A stretch of DNA of 64,000 bases, from positions 23,126-87,125 of the forward strand of contig CAVVCH010000033.1 of assembly GCA_963746605.1 (NCBI GenBank), written 5' to 3'. The translations under genes were made by a program, and so were the position numbers. This stretch comes from CAVQSS01 sp963746605. GTDB taxonomy: Bacteria > Desulfobacterota > RBG-13-43-22. The notes under the pieces are model-generated. The model worked only from the letters and a program-made list of their open reading frames with translations. It made no database searches and was not told where the DNA came from. Shown here one piece after another: positions 8,234-17,297 of the stretch; position 1 is the stretch's first letter; every line of letters begins with the position of its first letter.

Positions 8234-9592
8234 ATGGGACCACCGATGCCGGATCGAACCGCCAAAATAAAAATCAGGGAACTCATCACCCTGCTGAAGG
8301 AAATCCGAGCACTAAGGGAACCTTCCCTTGACCTGCTCAAGAAATTTCAACACCAATACGCTTTGGTAAACCGGGAAGATCGGGGTTCTTTTTTTGAAGC
8401 CCTGGTTCTGGCTTTTCATATTTCCAAAAAGCAGATCGCCCCGAACCTGGAGTCTCTGCTGGCCCATCCGGATGACCGCTCCGATAGCTGGCATCGGCAG
8501 GTGGTCGAACTGGGCCGTAAAATCGAACCCCCTTACCGGTATATCTTCGCGCCCTTTCTGAATCTTCCCGGAGGTCTGAAATTTCTGCTGGATTTCCGGG
8601 TTGACCTGTTGGCCGCTCAGCGGCAAACCGTCGTGAATCTGGAACACCTGGACGAAGACATCGCCACTCTCTTTAATTTATGGTTTCAACAGGGCCTCCT
8701 GGTCCTTCAGGAAATAACCCAGGATTCGCCCTACCGTCAGATTCGCTTTTTGAAAGACCACGATCTGGTCCACCCCATGGCCAACCTGGAAGAGATGGGT
8801 CGGCGCCTGGGAACCGACCGCCGCTGCTTCGCTCTTTATCACCAGGCGCTGCCGCAAGAGCCGGTGGTGTTTATTGAGGTGGCCTTAACCCGGGGGTTGG
8901 CCCGGTCTATCCACGAAATCCTGGGGGAGGAGGCGGCCACGGGCGGACGCGCCAAGGCCCCTGACTCCGCGATCTTTTATTCCATCAACAACACCCAGAA
9001 TGGCCTGGCCGGACTGGGACTGGGAAAGGTCCTGATTTTCCAGGTCGTAGAGGCCCTAAAGAAAGACAATCCCGGCATCAAAACCTACGCCACCTTGAGC
9101 CCCATCCCGGGTTTCTGGGACCGTTATTTAAAACCGGCCCTCCAAGGAGAATCGGTTCATTTTATGCTTACCCCTGAACGTTTGAAAAACTTTTTCCCGG
9201 AAAAGCTTCGGCCTCTCATCCTGGACGAGGGCCGTCGGATTGCCGGGCAGGACTCAGGCGATCTTCTGGAGGTGCTCTATCAGGCATTATGCCATCCGGA
9301 CTGGGTTGAACAAAAGGAATTTTCCAACCTGATCCAGAAACCCCTGACCGACATCGCCTACTTCTACCTGACCCAGGAAAAAAACAAACGAGGACGGCCG
9401 TTGAATCCCGTGGCCAATTTTCACCTCGGCAACGGCGCCACCGTGAGCCCCAACAACATCAACTTCGGGGCCAACCGCTCCGCGAAAGGCTTGGATGAAT
9501 CCTGCGGACTGATGGTGAATTACATCTACTCGCAAACCTGGCTGCACCAGATCGGGAGGACCGTGAAGGCCCTGCTGCCTTGGCGAGTCTAA
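8234..9592 (+). CDS. Malonyl-CoA decarboxylase
   Basis: This enzyme converts malonyl-CoA to acetyl-CoA and CO2. About 450 residues cover an N-terminal helical domain and a C-terminal GNAT-like catalytic domain. Typical stretches are RYIFAPFLNLPGGLKFL, HPMANLEEMGRRLG, FYSINNTQNGLAGLGLGK and, near the end, NFHLGNGATVSPNNINFGAN, which carries the conserved His. The start is uncertain: TTG 8213, ATG 8234 or ATG 8246 are in frame and none has a strong ribosome-binding site. It sits between an acyl-type hydrolase and a crotonase, which suggests a role in malonate or dicarboxylate catabolism or control of malonyl-CoA. Confidence 0.93.
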   Translation: MGPPMPDRTAKIKIRELITLLKEIRALREPSLDLLKKFQHQYALVNREDRGSFFEALVLAFHISKKQIAPNLESLLAHPDDRSDSWHRQVVELGRKIEPPYRYIFAPFLNLPGGLKFLLDFRVDLLAAQRQTVVNLEHLDEDIATLFNLWFQQGLLVLQEITQDSPYRQIRFLKDHDLVHPMANLEEMGRRLGTDRRCFALYHQALPQEPVVFIEVALTRGLARSIHEILGEEAATGGRAKAPDSAIFYSINNTQNGLAGLGLGKVLIFQVVEALKKDNPGIKTYATLSPIPGFWDRYLKPALQGESVHFMLTPERLKNFFPEKLRPLILDEGRRIAGQDSGDLLEVLYQALCHPDWVEQKEFSNLIQKPLTDIAYFYLTQEKNKRGRPLNPVANFHLGNGATVSPNNINFGANRSAKGLDESCGLMVNYIYSQTWLHQIGRTVKALLPWRV

Positions 9593-9612
9593 TAGGTAAA
9601 TAGAGTATAACC

Positions 9613-9648
9613 GGTTAATAATTAACAATTAATTATTGATTATTAACC
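9613..9648 (+). repeat. AT-rich near-perfect 36-base palindrome
   Basis: GGTTAATAATTAACAATT and its near-complement run from 9613 to 9648 between malonyl-CoA decarboxylase and the crotonase. No T-run follows, so it is not a classical terminator. It may be a small mobile palindromic repeat or an RNA-processing site. Confidence 0.6.
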
Positions 9649-9729
9649 ATTTGTCCTTTCGTAAATTATTTTCAAATCTGTTAAAGCTGAAGCCATTTAC
9701 ACCGTTCTACCGACCAACAGGAGTCCTCC

Positions 9730-10530
9730 ATGACCATATCCTTACCCACTCTTGAAACGCTTGCCTTTAAAGAAATCGAACCGCAGATCGGCCTGGTGAC
9801 TCTGAACCGTCCTGACCGGCTGAATGCCATCAACGATCGGATGCTCGATGACTTTGATGATCTGCTGCGAATTCTCGATCGGGATGATACCATCCGCCTG
9901 CTCCTCATCACCGGTGCCGGCCGCGGATTCTGCGCCGGTGCGGATCTGAAGGAGGTGGCCTTTCGGGCGCAAACCGAGGCCTTTGCCGATCCCGAATCCT
10001 TTCTGCGCCTGGTCCAAGAGAAGTATTCAGGACTAGTTTCGAGATTACGAGGCATCCGACAACCGGTGATCGCCGCAATCAACGGGGCCGCGGCCGGAGG
10101 CGGAATGGCCATTGCTCTGGCCGCCGACATTCGGGTCTGCACACCCGAGGCCTATTTCGTTGCTTCCTTTATCAACATCGGGTTATCGGGCGGGGAGATG
10201 GGCAGCTCCTTTCTCCTGCCGCGGATGGTCGGAATCTCCAGGGCCGCGGACATCCTGCTTACCGGCCGGAAGGTGTTCGGCGAGGAGGCGGAAAAGATCG
10301 GACTGGTCAGCCGGGTGACCCCTGCTGAAAATCTTTTAGACGCCGCTCTCTCCTATGCCCGGATGATGACCGCCAAGACCGCGGGGGGACTCAAGCTGAC
10401 CAAGCGGGCCCTCGAACAAAACCTGACGGCGGCCTCCCTGGAGGCCGCCCTGAACCTCGAGAACCGCAACCAGGCCCTCATGGTCTTTTCAGGAGAATTT
10501 CGGAAGATGATCGGGGCCTTTGTCAAGTAG
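9730..10530 (+). CDS. Enoyl-CoA hydratase family protein
   Basis: This 266-residue crotonase has both oxyanion-hole segments (GAGRGFCAGADLKEV near residue 65 and INGAAAGGGMAIALAADIR near residue 112). It has FINIGLSGGEMGSSFLLPRMVG where hydratases carry the catalytic glutamates. Only one Glu (in GGEMG) is clearly placed, so the reaction could be hydration, isomerisation or another CoA-thioester chemistry. GGAGTCCTCC precedes the ATG. It follows malonyl-CoA decarboxylase on the same strand with a palindrome between, and is probably part of the same acyl-CoA island. Confidence 0.9.
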   Translation: MTISLPTLETLAFKEIEPQIGLVTLNRPDRLNAINDRMLDDFDDLLRILDRDDTIRLLLITGAGRGFCAGADLKEVAFRAQTEAFADPESFLRLVQEKYSGLVSRLRGIRQPVIAAINGAAAGGGMAIALAADIRVCTPEAYFVASFINIGLSGGEMGSSFLLPRMVGISRAADILLTGRKVFGEEAEKIGLVSRVTPAENLLDAALSYARMMTAKTAGGLKLTKRALEQNLTAASLEAALNLENRNQALMVFSGEFRKMIGAFVK

Positions 10531-10537
10531 AATTCAT

Positions 10538-10566
10538 TTTACCTGGCCATGTTTTTATGTTATAAT
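10538..10566 (+). promoter_or_regulatory. Sigma70-like promoter upstream of the methyltransferase gene
   Basis: TTTACC (10538-10543) and a perfect TATAAT (10561-10566) are 17 bases apart in the space between the crotonase and the DUF4214/methyltransferase gene. Confidence 0.55.
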
Positions 10567-10709
10567 TTGGCTTATGTTTTACTTTTAACGTTGAAACGAT
10601 GGAATCGTTAATGAGAGAAATGGTCCTTTTGTCATCCGCTTCAAAGGAGTAGGCCATCTTACTTTCAAGACTTAGAAAAAAGATCAATTCCCGGTTTCCC
10701 TTCTCTAAG

Positions 10710-11789
10710 ATGTCGGACCGGAACTTCATCGAGTTGATTTACCGGGGAATATTGGGCCGGGAAGTCGATCCGGATGGATTGGCGTCTTATACCAGGCTCC
10801 TACATGAAGGGCATAACCGGTGGGAGGTCATTCTGTACCTCATCCATTCCGGAGAATTTACCAACCGGGTGCTTTCGGATAACCTGCCCCCGGCGGATAT
10901 CAAAACCCGGAAACCGGAAAACTATCGCCAGGCCGAAGATAATAGAACCAATAGGCCGGTCCTGATTTTTGAGGCCAGGCAAAACACGGACTTTGACTGG
11001 CTGGAGCAAATGATCCGGGAAGCGGGTTATTACGAGCGTCCGGGCGTATGGAGCTTCGACCTGGACATGGATAAGCAGGTCATGGCTGAAATCATGTCCT
11101 GCTTCGCTCCTCAAAAGGCCCTGGAAATCGGATGCGCCAACGGGGCCGTGTTGAAATGCTTGTTTAAGTCCGGCTTTGACGTCGAGGGGGTGGACATCAG
11201 CGCTCTGGCCAAAACCCGCGCTTTCTTGGAGATACGTAACCGGATTCACCTGGGAGATTTATTGGAATTGGCGCTGCCCGCCGATCATTATGATCTGATC
11301 TTCGGATTGGATATCTTTGAACATTTCAATCCCAATCGGCTCGAGGCCATTGTTCAAAGGATTTTTGAAAACCTAACCTCCGGAGGGTATCTGTTTTGCA
11401 ATATTCCGGCCTTCGGTCCTGACCCGGTATTCGGTAACCTGTTCCCTTTCTACCTGGAGGCCTGGGGAAAAGAGGCCTCCGAAAGTCGGCCTTTCCAGAC
11501 CCTCCATGCGGATGAGTGGGGGTATCCCCTGAACGGTCATCTGATCTGGGCGGATTCCTTCTGGTGGGTCCGAAAAATGGAAGGGCCCGGTTTCATCCGG
11601 GAGGTGGAAATTGAACAGGCCCTGCATCAAAAATATGATGCCTATCTTGAAGCCAGGACTCCAGCCCGCAAAGCCTTTTATGTTTTTTCCAAAAAGGCTG
11701 ATCAAGAAAAAAACCGGAGGATTATCGAAACAATCCAGAGGACTTCGTCCTTAGTCCTGGAAAACCGGGGAAATCCCCATCCCTCCTGA
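10710..11789 (+). CDS. DUF4214 domain fused to SAM-dependent methyltransferase
   Basis: Of 359 residues, 1-55 match a DUF4214 module (FIELIYRGILGREVDPDG, then a WEVILYLIHSGEF helix). Residues 125-270 form a class I methyltransferase with the SAM motif ALEIGCANGAVLKCLF, an acidic GVDIS loop and IFGLDIFEHF. DUF4214 often accompanies glycan-modifying enzymes, so a polysaccharide or glycolipid substrate is likely (inference). The ATG at 10710 has no ribosome-binding site. An AAAGGAG at 10643-10649 lies 6 bases before an in-frame ATC (10656) that would add 18 basic residues, so the true start may be non-canonical. Confidence 0.85.
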   Translation: MSDRNFIELIYRGILGREVDPDGLASYTRLLHEGHNRWEVILYLIHSGEFTNRVLSDNLPPADIKTRKPENYRQAEDNRTNRPVLIFEARQNTDFDWLEQMIREAGYYERPGVWSFDLDMDKQVMAEIMSCFAPQKALEIGCANGAVLKCLFKSGFDVEGVDISALAKTRAFLEIRNRIHLGDLLELALPADHYDLIFGLDIFEHFNPNRLEAIVQRIFENLTSGGYLFCNIPAFGPDPVFGNLFPFYLEAWGKEASESRPFQTLHADEWGYPLNGHLIWADSFWWVRKMEGPGFIREVEIEQALHQKYDAYLEARTPARKAFYVFSKKADQEKNRRIIETIQRTSSLVLENRGNPHPS

Positions 11790-11919
11790 TTCGATATATT
11801 ACGGACTAAAGGCCTTTTCCGCCCCGCCCTTTATCCGGTCTCTTCCCTTTCCCGTCCTCGGGGAACCCCTCCCTGTTTCCCGACAGGTGGCGAAACCCGC
11901 TTTCTCCCCCCCGAAAGCC

Positions 11920-11948
11920 TTGACACTCTTCGGTCTTTTCAGATAGAC
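11920..11948 (+). promoter_or_regulatory. Promoter of ndk
   Basis: TTGACA (11920-11925) is followed after 16-17 bases by a weak GATAGA/ATAGAC -10 (11942-11948). These lie 38 bases before the ndk start, which is itself preceded by AAAGGAG. Confidence 0.5.
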
Positions 11949-11985
11949 TCATCCTCAAAATGCAACCTCAGCAAAGGAGATCCAA

Positions 11986-12402
11986 ATGGAACGGACCCTA
12001 TCCATCATCAAACCCGACGGGGTGGCCAAAGGGCTCATCGGGGAAGTACTGAAACGATTTGAGGCCAACGGGCTGAAGATTGCCGCCCTGAAGATGATTC
12101 ACCTGACCAAAAAACAGGCCCAGGGTTTTTACGCCGTGCATCAGGAAAGGCCTTTCTTTGAAAGCCTGACCGACTTTATGTCCTCCGGACCTTGTGTGGT
12201 TCTGATCCTCGAAGGCGAAGGGGCCATTGAGAAGAACCGAAAGCTGATGGGCGCCACCGATTTCCGGAAGGCCGACCCAGGGACCATCCGGGCCGATTTT
12301 GCCGGCAACATCGAGCAGAACATCGTCCACGGCTCCGATGCCCCGGAAACCGCCCGCTATGAGATGGAATATTTTTTTAATGCCCTGGAGATCGTTCACT
12401 AA
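11986..12402 (+). CDS. ndk: Nucleoside diphosphate kinase
   Basis: This enzyme transfers the terminal phosphate of ATP to NDPs through a phospho-histidine. The 138 residues are full length for the family. Visible features are the N-terminal TLSIIKPDGVAKGLIG, the nucleotide-binding ERPFFESLTDFMSSGP, and the active-site His in NIVHGSDAPETA near residue 117. The Shine-Dalgarno AAAGGAG is well placed. It heads a plus-strand group ndk-thiL-transglycosylase with 36-base and 3-base gaps. Confidence 0.97.
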   Translation: MERTLSIIKPDGVAKGLIGEVLKRFEANGLKIAALKMIHLTKKQAQGFYAVHQERPFFESLTDFMSSGPCVVLILEGEGAIEKNRKLMGATDFRKADPGTIRADFAGNIEQNIVHGSDAPETARYEMEYFFNALEIVH

Positions 12403-12437
12403 TCGAGTCCCTCCCGGTTCTTCATCCTGACCAAAAC

Positions 12438-13451
12438 GTGGTGAGAGAAACAGATATCATCGCCTCCTTTCACCGGGCTTTCAACCGTCCGGCACCTGAA
12501 CTCCTCCAGGGCATTGGGGACGATTGCGCGGTGATCCATTGCGGGGGCCGGAACTGGCTGGTCACCACCGATTCCCTGGTAGAAGGGGTCCACTTTCGGC
12601 TGGAAATCAGCCCGCCCTACCTCCTGGGGAAAAAGTGCCTGGCAGTCAACTTAAGCGACATCGCCGCCATGGGGGGAATTCCCCGCTTTGCTTTTTTGAA
12701 TTTGGGACTGCCCAACCCGGTTCCCCGGGGTTTTCTCCCTTCCTTTATTAAAGGGCTGAAGAAAGAAGCCGAAAAATTTTCCGTCGCCCTCGCCGGGGGA
12801 GACACCCACCAGTCGCCACAGGGAATCTCCATTGGCCTGACCGTAATCGGGGAACCCGTCGGAAAGATAGCCTACCGCTCCGGCGCCAAGGTCGGCGACC
12901 GCCTTTACGTCAGCGGTTGCCTGGGTCAATCCGCGGCAGGATTCAGGTTGTTGACTAAATTCCATAAGCAACCAGCCTCCTTAAGACCAGGGCACTTTCG
13001 CGAACTCCTTAAAGCCCACCAGGACCCGGAACCCCAGGTCGCCTTAGGCCGTTTTTTAGTCCGTCAGGGTTTGGTGGGAGCGATGATCGACCTGTCCGAT
13101 GGGCTGGCCTCCGATCTCCGACATATTTGCCGGGCCAGCGGGGTGGGCGCCTTACTGAATGCGGACCAAATCCCCCTCTCCCCCGCCCTCAAGGCTGCCG
13201 CCGATCTGCTTAAGATCTCTCCCCTTCCGTTGGCCTTGACGGGTGGGGAAGATTATCAGTTGCTCTTCTCCGTCCCAAAGGGTCTGATAAAAAAGATGGA
13301 AACCCGGGCAGCGGAACAATTTAAGCGCCCGATCTACCCGATCGGGGAAATTATTTCAGGCCAAAAAATATTTATTAAATCCTCCCAAGGAATCAGAATC
13401 CTGAAAGAAACAGGGTTCGACCACTTCCATTCTTCCGCCAGTCAGGAATAA
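12438..13451 (+). CDS. thiL: Thiamine-monophosphate kinase
   Basis: This enzyme phosphorylates thiamine monophosphate to the active cofactor TPP, an AIR-synthase-fold reaction. The 337 residues show the ATP/Mg motifs GIGDDCAVI, TDSLVEGVHF, LSDIAAMGG, a GGDTHQS segment and IDLSDGLASDL, with the C-terminal TGGEDYQLLF. Adjacent GTG codons at 12438 and 12441 are both possible starts and there is no strong Shine-Dalgarno. It lies between ndk and a lytic transglycosylase whose start is 3 bases past its stop. The product supplies TPP used by enzymes such as the IlvB encoded earlier. Confidence 0.95.
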   Translation: MVRETDIIASFHRAFNRPAPELLQGIGDDCAVIHCGGRNWLVTTDSLVEGVHFRLEISPPYLLGKKCLAVNLSDIAAMGGIPRFAFLNLGLPNPVPRGFLPSFIKGLKKEAEKFSVALAGGDTHQSPQGISIGLTVIGEPVGKIAYRSGAKVGDRLYVSGCLGQSAAGFRLLTKFHKQPASLRPGHFRELLKAHQDPEPQVALGRFLVRQGLVGAMIDLSDGLASDLRHICRASGVGALLNADQIPLSPALKAAADLLKISPLPLALTGGEDYQLLFSVPKGLIKKMETRAAEQFKRPIYPIGEIISGQKIFIKSSQGIRILKETGFDHFHSSASQE

Positions 13452-13453
13452 TC

Positions 13454-14416
13454 ATGCCCAAAAACAGGTTTTTTTTGTTGTCCTTTCTTTTCATGGCCGT
13501 CCTGCTCTCTCCCCTTTCCCTGGAGGCCCAGCATCCTTACTACACCTTTCCGACCAACCTGAACCTTTGCGGGGAACCGGTCCCGCTGCATGATCGCAAA
13601 TTCTGGGAGATGATGGACCGGGAATTCACCCTGGCCGTTTATGACCGGGCCCAAATTTTCCTTTTGCTCAAACGCAGCGCCCGTTTTTTCCCTTATATCG
13701 AAAGCCAGTTGAAGGCCAAAGGGATGCCCGACGACCTGAAATACCTCATGGTGGCTGAAAGCGCCATGCGCCCCGTCGTCTTTTCCAACAAAGGGGCCGC
13801 CGGCCATTGGCAATTTATGGAGAAGACCGGCAAGCGTTTTAATTTGCGCAAGAATTCCCAAATTGATGAACGATTGGACCTGGCCAAATCCACCGAGGCG
13901 GCTTTGTCCTATCTAAAATTTCTTTATAATCTCTTCGGCAAATGGACCCTGGCCATGGCGGCTTACAATTGCGGGGAAGAACGGGTTAAGGAGGAAATCA
14001 GCCAGCAGGGAGAAACCGATTATTACCGTCTGGATCTGCCCCAGGAAACCGAACGCTATATTTTCCGAATTCTGACGGCCAAAGTCCTCTTAAGCGACCC
14101 GGCAAGCTACGGATATCAACTGCCGGAAGGGTATGCCTATCCCCCCGAGGCTTTTGACCTGGTCACCTTTCACTTACCCTACCCGGTACACCTCCGAGAT
14201 TTGGCCCGCGGTTGCGGATCGTTTTATAAGGAACTCAAAGAACTGAATGTGGAACTGCAGGGCTATACGCTATCGGCCGGGACCCATCAAATAAAAATTC
14301 CTCCCGGGAAATCATCCAGCTGCGAAAGAAATCTAAAAGGTTGGATAAAGAATTCCGGAGGTCTCTCGGCTCCTGCCCAGGAAAGCCTGCCCGCGGTTGC
14401 TCCTCCCAGTCAATAA
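13454..14416 (+). CDS. Secreted lytic transglycosylase, MltD-like catalytic domain
   Basis: This periplasmic peptidoglycan lyase cleaves the MurNAc-GlcNAc bond with 1,6-anhydro product formation. It has 320 residues, with a signal peptide (MPKNRFFLLSFLF, cleavage after about residue 25). The SLT catalytic domain has Glu102 in YLMVAESAMRP, GAAGHWQFM near residue 117 and MAAYNCGEE near residue 172. A C-terminal segment ends in SLPAVAPPSQ. MltD enzymes usually carry LysM repeats at the C-terminus. A single short LysM-like stretch (YPVHLRDLARGCGSFYKELK) may be present but clear repeats are not. Confidence 0.9.
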   Translation: MPKNRFFLLSFLFMAVLLSPLSLEAQHPYYTFPTNLNLCGEPVPLHDRKFWEMMDREFTLAVYDRAQIFLLLKRSARFFPYIESQLKAKGMPDDLKYLMVAESAMRPVVFSNKGAAGHWQFMEKTGKRFNLRKNSQIDERLDLAKSTEAALSYLKFLYNLFGKWTLAMAAYNCGEERVKEEISQQGETDYYRLDLPQETERYIFRILTAKVLLSDPASYGYQLPEGYAYPPEAFDLVTFHLPYPVHLRDLARGCGSFYKELKELNVELQGYTLSAGTHQIKIPPGKSSSCERNLKGWIKNSGGLSAPAQESLPAVAPPSQ

Positions 14417-14485
14417 TTTATTTGACACCCCACATCTTGTATAGTAAAGAAATCTCAGGTACAAGATAAAGGGAGGGAACCCGTT

Positions 14486-14671
14486 ATGGAGGAAAAAGTC
14501 CGGGAGTGGATGCCTTGTCTGAACTTGAAAATGCCTGACCCTCAATGCCAGCAGTGTCTATGGCTGGAATTGAACCCTGAAACCTTACACTGCAACAATC
14601 GGCAAAAAATTATTTGCAACCTTTACGTGGAGGAAGTTTTTGGCGCCCTAGGCACCAAGTCCATAAACTAA
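14486..14671 (+). CDS. Small cysteine-rich protein of unknown function
   Basis: This 61-residue protein starts with ATG after GGGAGGG. It has Cys at residues 11, 21, 24, 37 and 45, including a CQQC pair, so a small metal-binding or redox fold is possible. It is acidic and has no signal peptide. It lies between the transglycosylase and galT with its stop only 10 bases before galT, so it is likely co-transcribed with galT. TTGACA at 14422-14427 lies upstream, but no well-spaced -10 is clear. I do not recognise the family. Confidence 0.6.
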   Translation: MEEKVREWMPCLNLKMPDPQCQQCLWLELNPETLHCNNRQKIICNLYVEEVFGALGTKSIN

Positions 14672-14681
14672 AGGAGAAGGC

Positions 14682-15692
14682 ATGCCCGAATTGCGTTTCA
14701 ATCTGGTGACCAAGGACTGGGTCATTATGGCCCCGGAGCGGGCCAAACGCCCTGAGGATTTTGTCAAAAAGGATGTGGAACGGGGCCAACTGCCGGCCTT
14801 TAAAGAATTTTGCCCATTCTGTCCCGGCCATGAAAACCTCACGCCCACGGAGACCTACCGTCTCGGAACGGTTGATTCCTGGCGGGTGCGTTCTATCCCC
14901 AATAAATTCTCAGCCCTTTCCCGAGAGGGGGAACTCTCGCGTCACATGGACGGCATCAAACGGACCATGGCCGGTGTCGGTCTCCACGACGTGATCATCG
15001 AGAATCCCCTCCACAATGGCTTCCCGGCCGTCATCCCTTTATCGGGGATGCAGGACATCTTTCAAGCCTATCGGGCACTATACCGGCAGTTTTATCAGGA
15101 TCCCCGGGTTAAGATGGTGATCCTCTTTAAAAACAACGGGGCGGCCGCCGGCACATCGCTGGAGCATCCCCATTCCCAAATCGTCGGCACTCCGGTCATC
15201 CCCCCGCAGATCCGCTACCGCATCGAAGAGGCCCAAAAGTACTACGACGATACGGCCGAATGCCTTTACTGCCGTATTCTGGCCGAGGAATTAAGAGACC
15301 GGGGCCGGATCGTCCTGGAAACCGAACATTTTGTGGCTTTCGTGCCCTACGCGGCCCTCTCCCCCTTCCATACCTGGATTTTCCCGCGAAGGCACATGGC
15401 CTCGTTCGACGCTATGACCGAAGCGGAACTTTTGGATATGGCTTCAGCCGTTCAGCAGGCCCTGCAACGGCTTTATTACGGTCTGGACGATCCCGACTAC
15501 AACTATGTCTTGCGCTCCCTCCCGGACCCCCAAGGGAATATGGAGTATTTCCATTTTTATATGGCCATCGTCCCCCGTCTGACCAAAGCGGCCGGTTTTG
15601 AACTGGGTTCCGGAATGTACATCAATACCCAACTGCCGGAAAATGACGCTGAATTTTTGAGGGGAGTACGGATACCGGCCAACAGCGCCTAG
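14682..15692 (+). CDS. galT: Galactose-1-phosphate uridylyltransferase family enzyme
   Basis: This is a GalT/HIT-superfamily nucleotidyltransferase: the reaction is UDP-glucose plus Gal-1-P to UDP-Gal plus Glc-1-P, or a related phosphorolysis. The 336 residues show a zinc-binding CPFCPGHE near residue 45, the core GTSLEHPHSQIVGTPV carrying the nucleophilic His, a second CLYCRIL cysteine pair near residue 190, and the C-terminal FHTWIFPRRH. HPHSQ in place of the commoner HPHGQ occurs in family variants. AAAGGAGAAGG precedes the ATG. No gal operon surrounds it, so a role in envelope sugar metabolism is an inference. Confidence 0.88.
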   Translation: MPELRFNLVTKDWVIMAPERAKRPEDFVKKDVERGQLPAFKEFCPFCPGHENLTPTETYRLGTVDSWRVRSIPNKFSALSREGELSRHMDGIKRTMAGVGLHDVIIENPLHNGFPAVIPLSGMQDIFQAYRALYRQFYQDPRVKMVILFKNNGAAAGTSLEHPHSQIVGTPVIPPQIRYRIEEAQKYYDDTAECLYCRILAEELRDRGRIVLETEHFVAFVPYAALSPFHTWIFPRRHMASFDAMTEAELLDMASAVQQALQRLYYGLDDPDYNYVLRSLPDPQGNMEYFHFYMAIVPRLTKAAGFELGSGMYINTQLPENDAEFLRGVRIPANSA

Positions 15693-15786
15693 CGTTTACC
15701 GAGAGATCGTTTCGGGAAATGCCGATTACCTTGTATTGGACTCCGGCAAATAAGGCGTGCCAATAAACTGCGAGGAGGAGGCTGTG

Positions 15787-16700
15787 ATGAAAAAAACCCT
15801 CAATCTGCTTTTGATGCTGCTTCCGTTTGTTTGGTCGCAGGCCCTGGCGCAACAGTACCCTGCAAAACCGGTTACCCTCATCGTGCCCTTCTCTGCCGGC
15901 GGCCCGACTGACACGACCGCCCGACTGCTGGCCCAGTCCATGGGCGAAGCACTCAAGACCCAGTCTGATCGTCGAAAATGTAGCCGGTGCCGGTGACACC
16001 ATCGCGGCCGCCCGGGTGGCCGATTCGCCGCCGGACGGCTACACGGTCTTCTTCCACCATATCGGATTTTCCACAGCCCCGGCCCTTTATCGCAAGCTGC
16101 CTTAGACACGATTCGGGATTTCGAACCCATCGGCCTGGTAGGCGATCTGGCCATGACCTTGGTAGCCCGGAAGGATTTCCCGTCCAAAGATCTCAAGGGG
16201 TTGATTGCCTACGTCAAAGCCAATAAAGAGAAGATCAACCTGGCCAAGGCGGGCCTGGGGGCCGCCTCACACCTATGCGGTATGCTCTTTATGTCCGCCA
16301 TCCAGACGGACCTGACCACCATTCCCTATAAAGGTAACGGACCGCCATGAACGACCTCCTGGGCGGGAAGGTAGACTTCATGTGCGACCAGACCAGCAAT
16401 ACCGTAAGGCAGATCAAGGCCGGCAGGATCAAGGTCTACGGCGTGACGACTAAAACGCGGGTGGCGGCTCTCCCCGAGGTTCCGACACTGCAAGAAAGCC
16501 GGGTTAAGGAACTTCGAGGTCTCGGTCTGGCAGGGCCTGTACGTGCCCAAGGGAACCCCCAAGCCGATTATGGAAAAACTCACCGCGGCCCTGCAGACGG
16601 CGCTGGCCAATCCCACCTTGAAACAGCGTTTTATTGAACTGGGCACAGTGCCGGGATCGGCGTGTTCAGCATGAAAAGCCGTAATCAATAAATTGGCCCA
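15787..16700 (+). pseudogene. Tripartite tricarboxylate transporter substrate-binding protein (TctC/Bug), frameshifted
   Basis: A clear TctC-type periplasmic binding protein is spread over all three frames. A signal peptide and YPAKPVTLIVPFSAGGPTD come first. IVENVAGAGDTIAAARVADS follows after a shift near 15965. IPYKGNGPP and the preceding KANKEKINLAKAG lie in the first frame again after a shift near 16105. A further shift near 16345 leads to LLGGKVDFMCDQ and IKVYGVTTKTRVAALPEVPT. The tail is also shifted. Three or more frameshifts make it a real pseudogene. The TctAB membrane partners are absent. GGAGGAGG precedes the ATG at 15787. Confidence 0.85.
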
Positions 16701-16944
16701 TGAAGATTGATCTGGAAGATCTCTCAGATCCATCTTCCCATGGCGGACTGCTATTCCTGGCTTATATCCAGGTCTTCAAGTTGACTAAAGAATAGTTCAA
16801 CATTCACCGGAGCCCCCTTTGACTGTTTAATAAGAGGAACGCCATAACTATTTTAACTTTCAGTATCTTAATAGGGTCTAATAAATTGAAAAGGATAAAG
16901 TTCAGGCGCTTAAACGTTTTAAAAGAAAGTAGAGGGGCAGAGAA

Positions 16945-17091
16945 ATGAAAAAGATAATTATGTCAGGGATTATATTAGGGATGGTATTATTTTCTTTTTG
17001 GGGTTGTATTATTGTGCCCTATTATGATGACGATGGAGGGCGTTATGGACATGGTAGGCACAGAGGCGACTTCTATGGATATAGAAGATAA
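16945..17091 (+). CDS. Very small lipoprotein, Gly/His/Tyr-rich tail
   Basis: This 48-residue gene starts at ATG 16945 after GAGGGG and ends at 17091. The product has a lysine-started hydrophobic signal (MKKIIMSGIILGMVLF), a lipobox ending WGC (Cys20), then acidic YYDDDGG and a His/Arg/Gly/Tyr tail (GRYGHGRHRGDFYGYRR). It should be lipid-anchored, possibly metal-binding. Codon use is AT-richer than the neighbours. It stands alone downstream of a pseudogene. Confidence 0.55.
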   Translation: MKKIIMSGIILGMVLFSFWGCIIVPYYDDDGGRYGHGRHRGDFYGYRR

Positions 17092-17297
17092 AAGTTAAAC
17101 GCCCTGGAATAATTAATGGTCAGTACTTCCATTCCCTTTCAGAGGGACAATGTGCCGTTTGGGCTTCCAGGATCTCTTCGGCGACGGCAGAATGACCAAG
17201 TCCTGCGGGTGCAGAGTCGCTGGCCATAAGGAGAAGGCATCGGGCAGGATATGGGGTGGGGCATGCCCTTCCCACAGAGTGGATCAAACGACAGATA

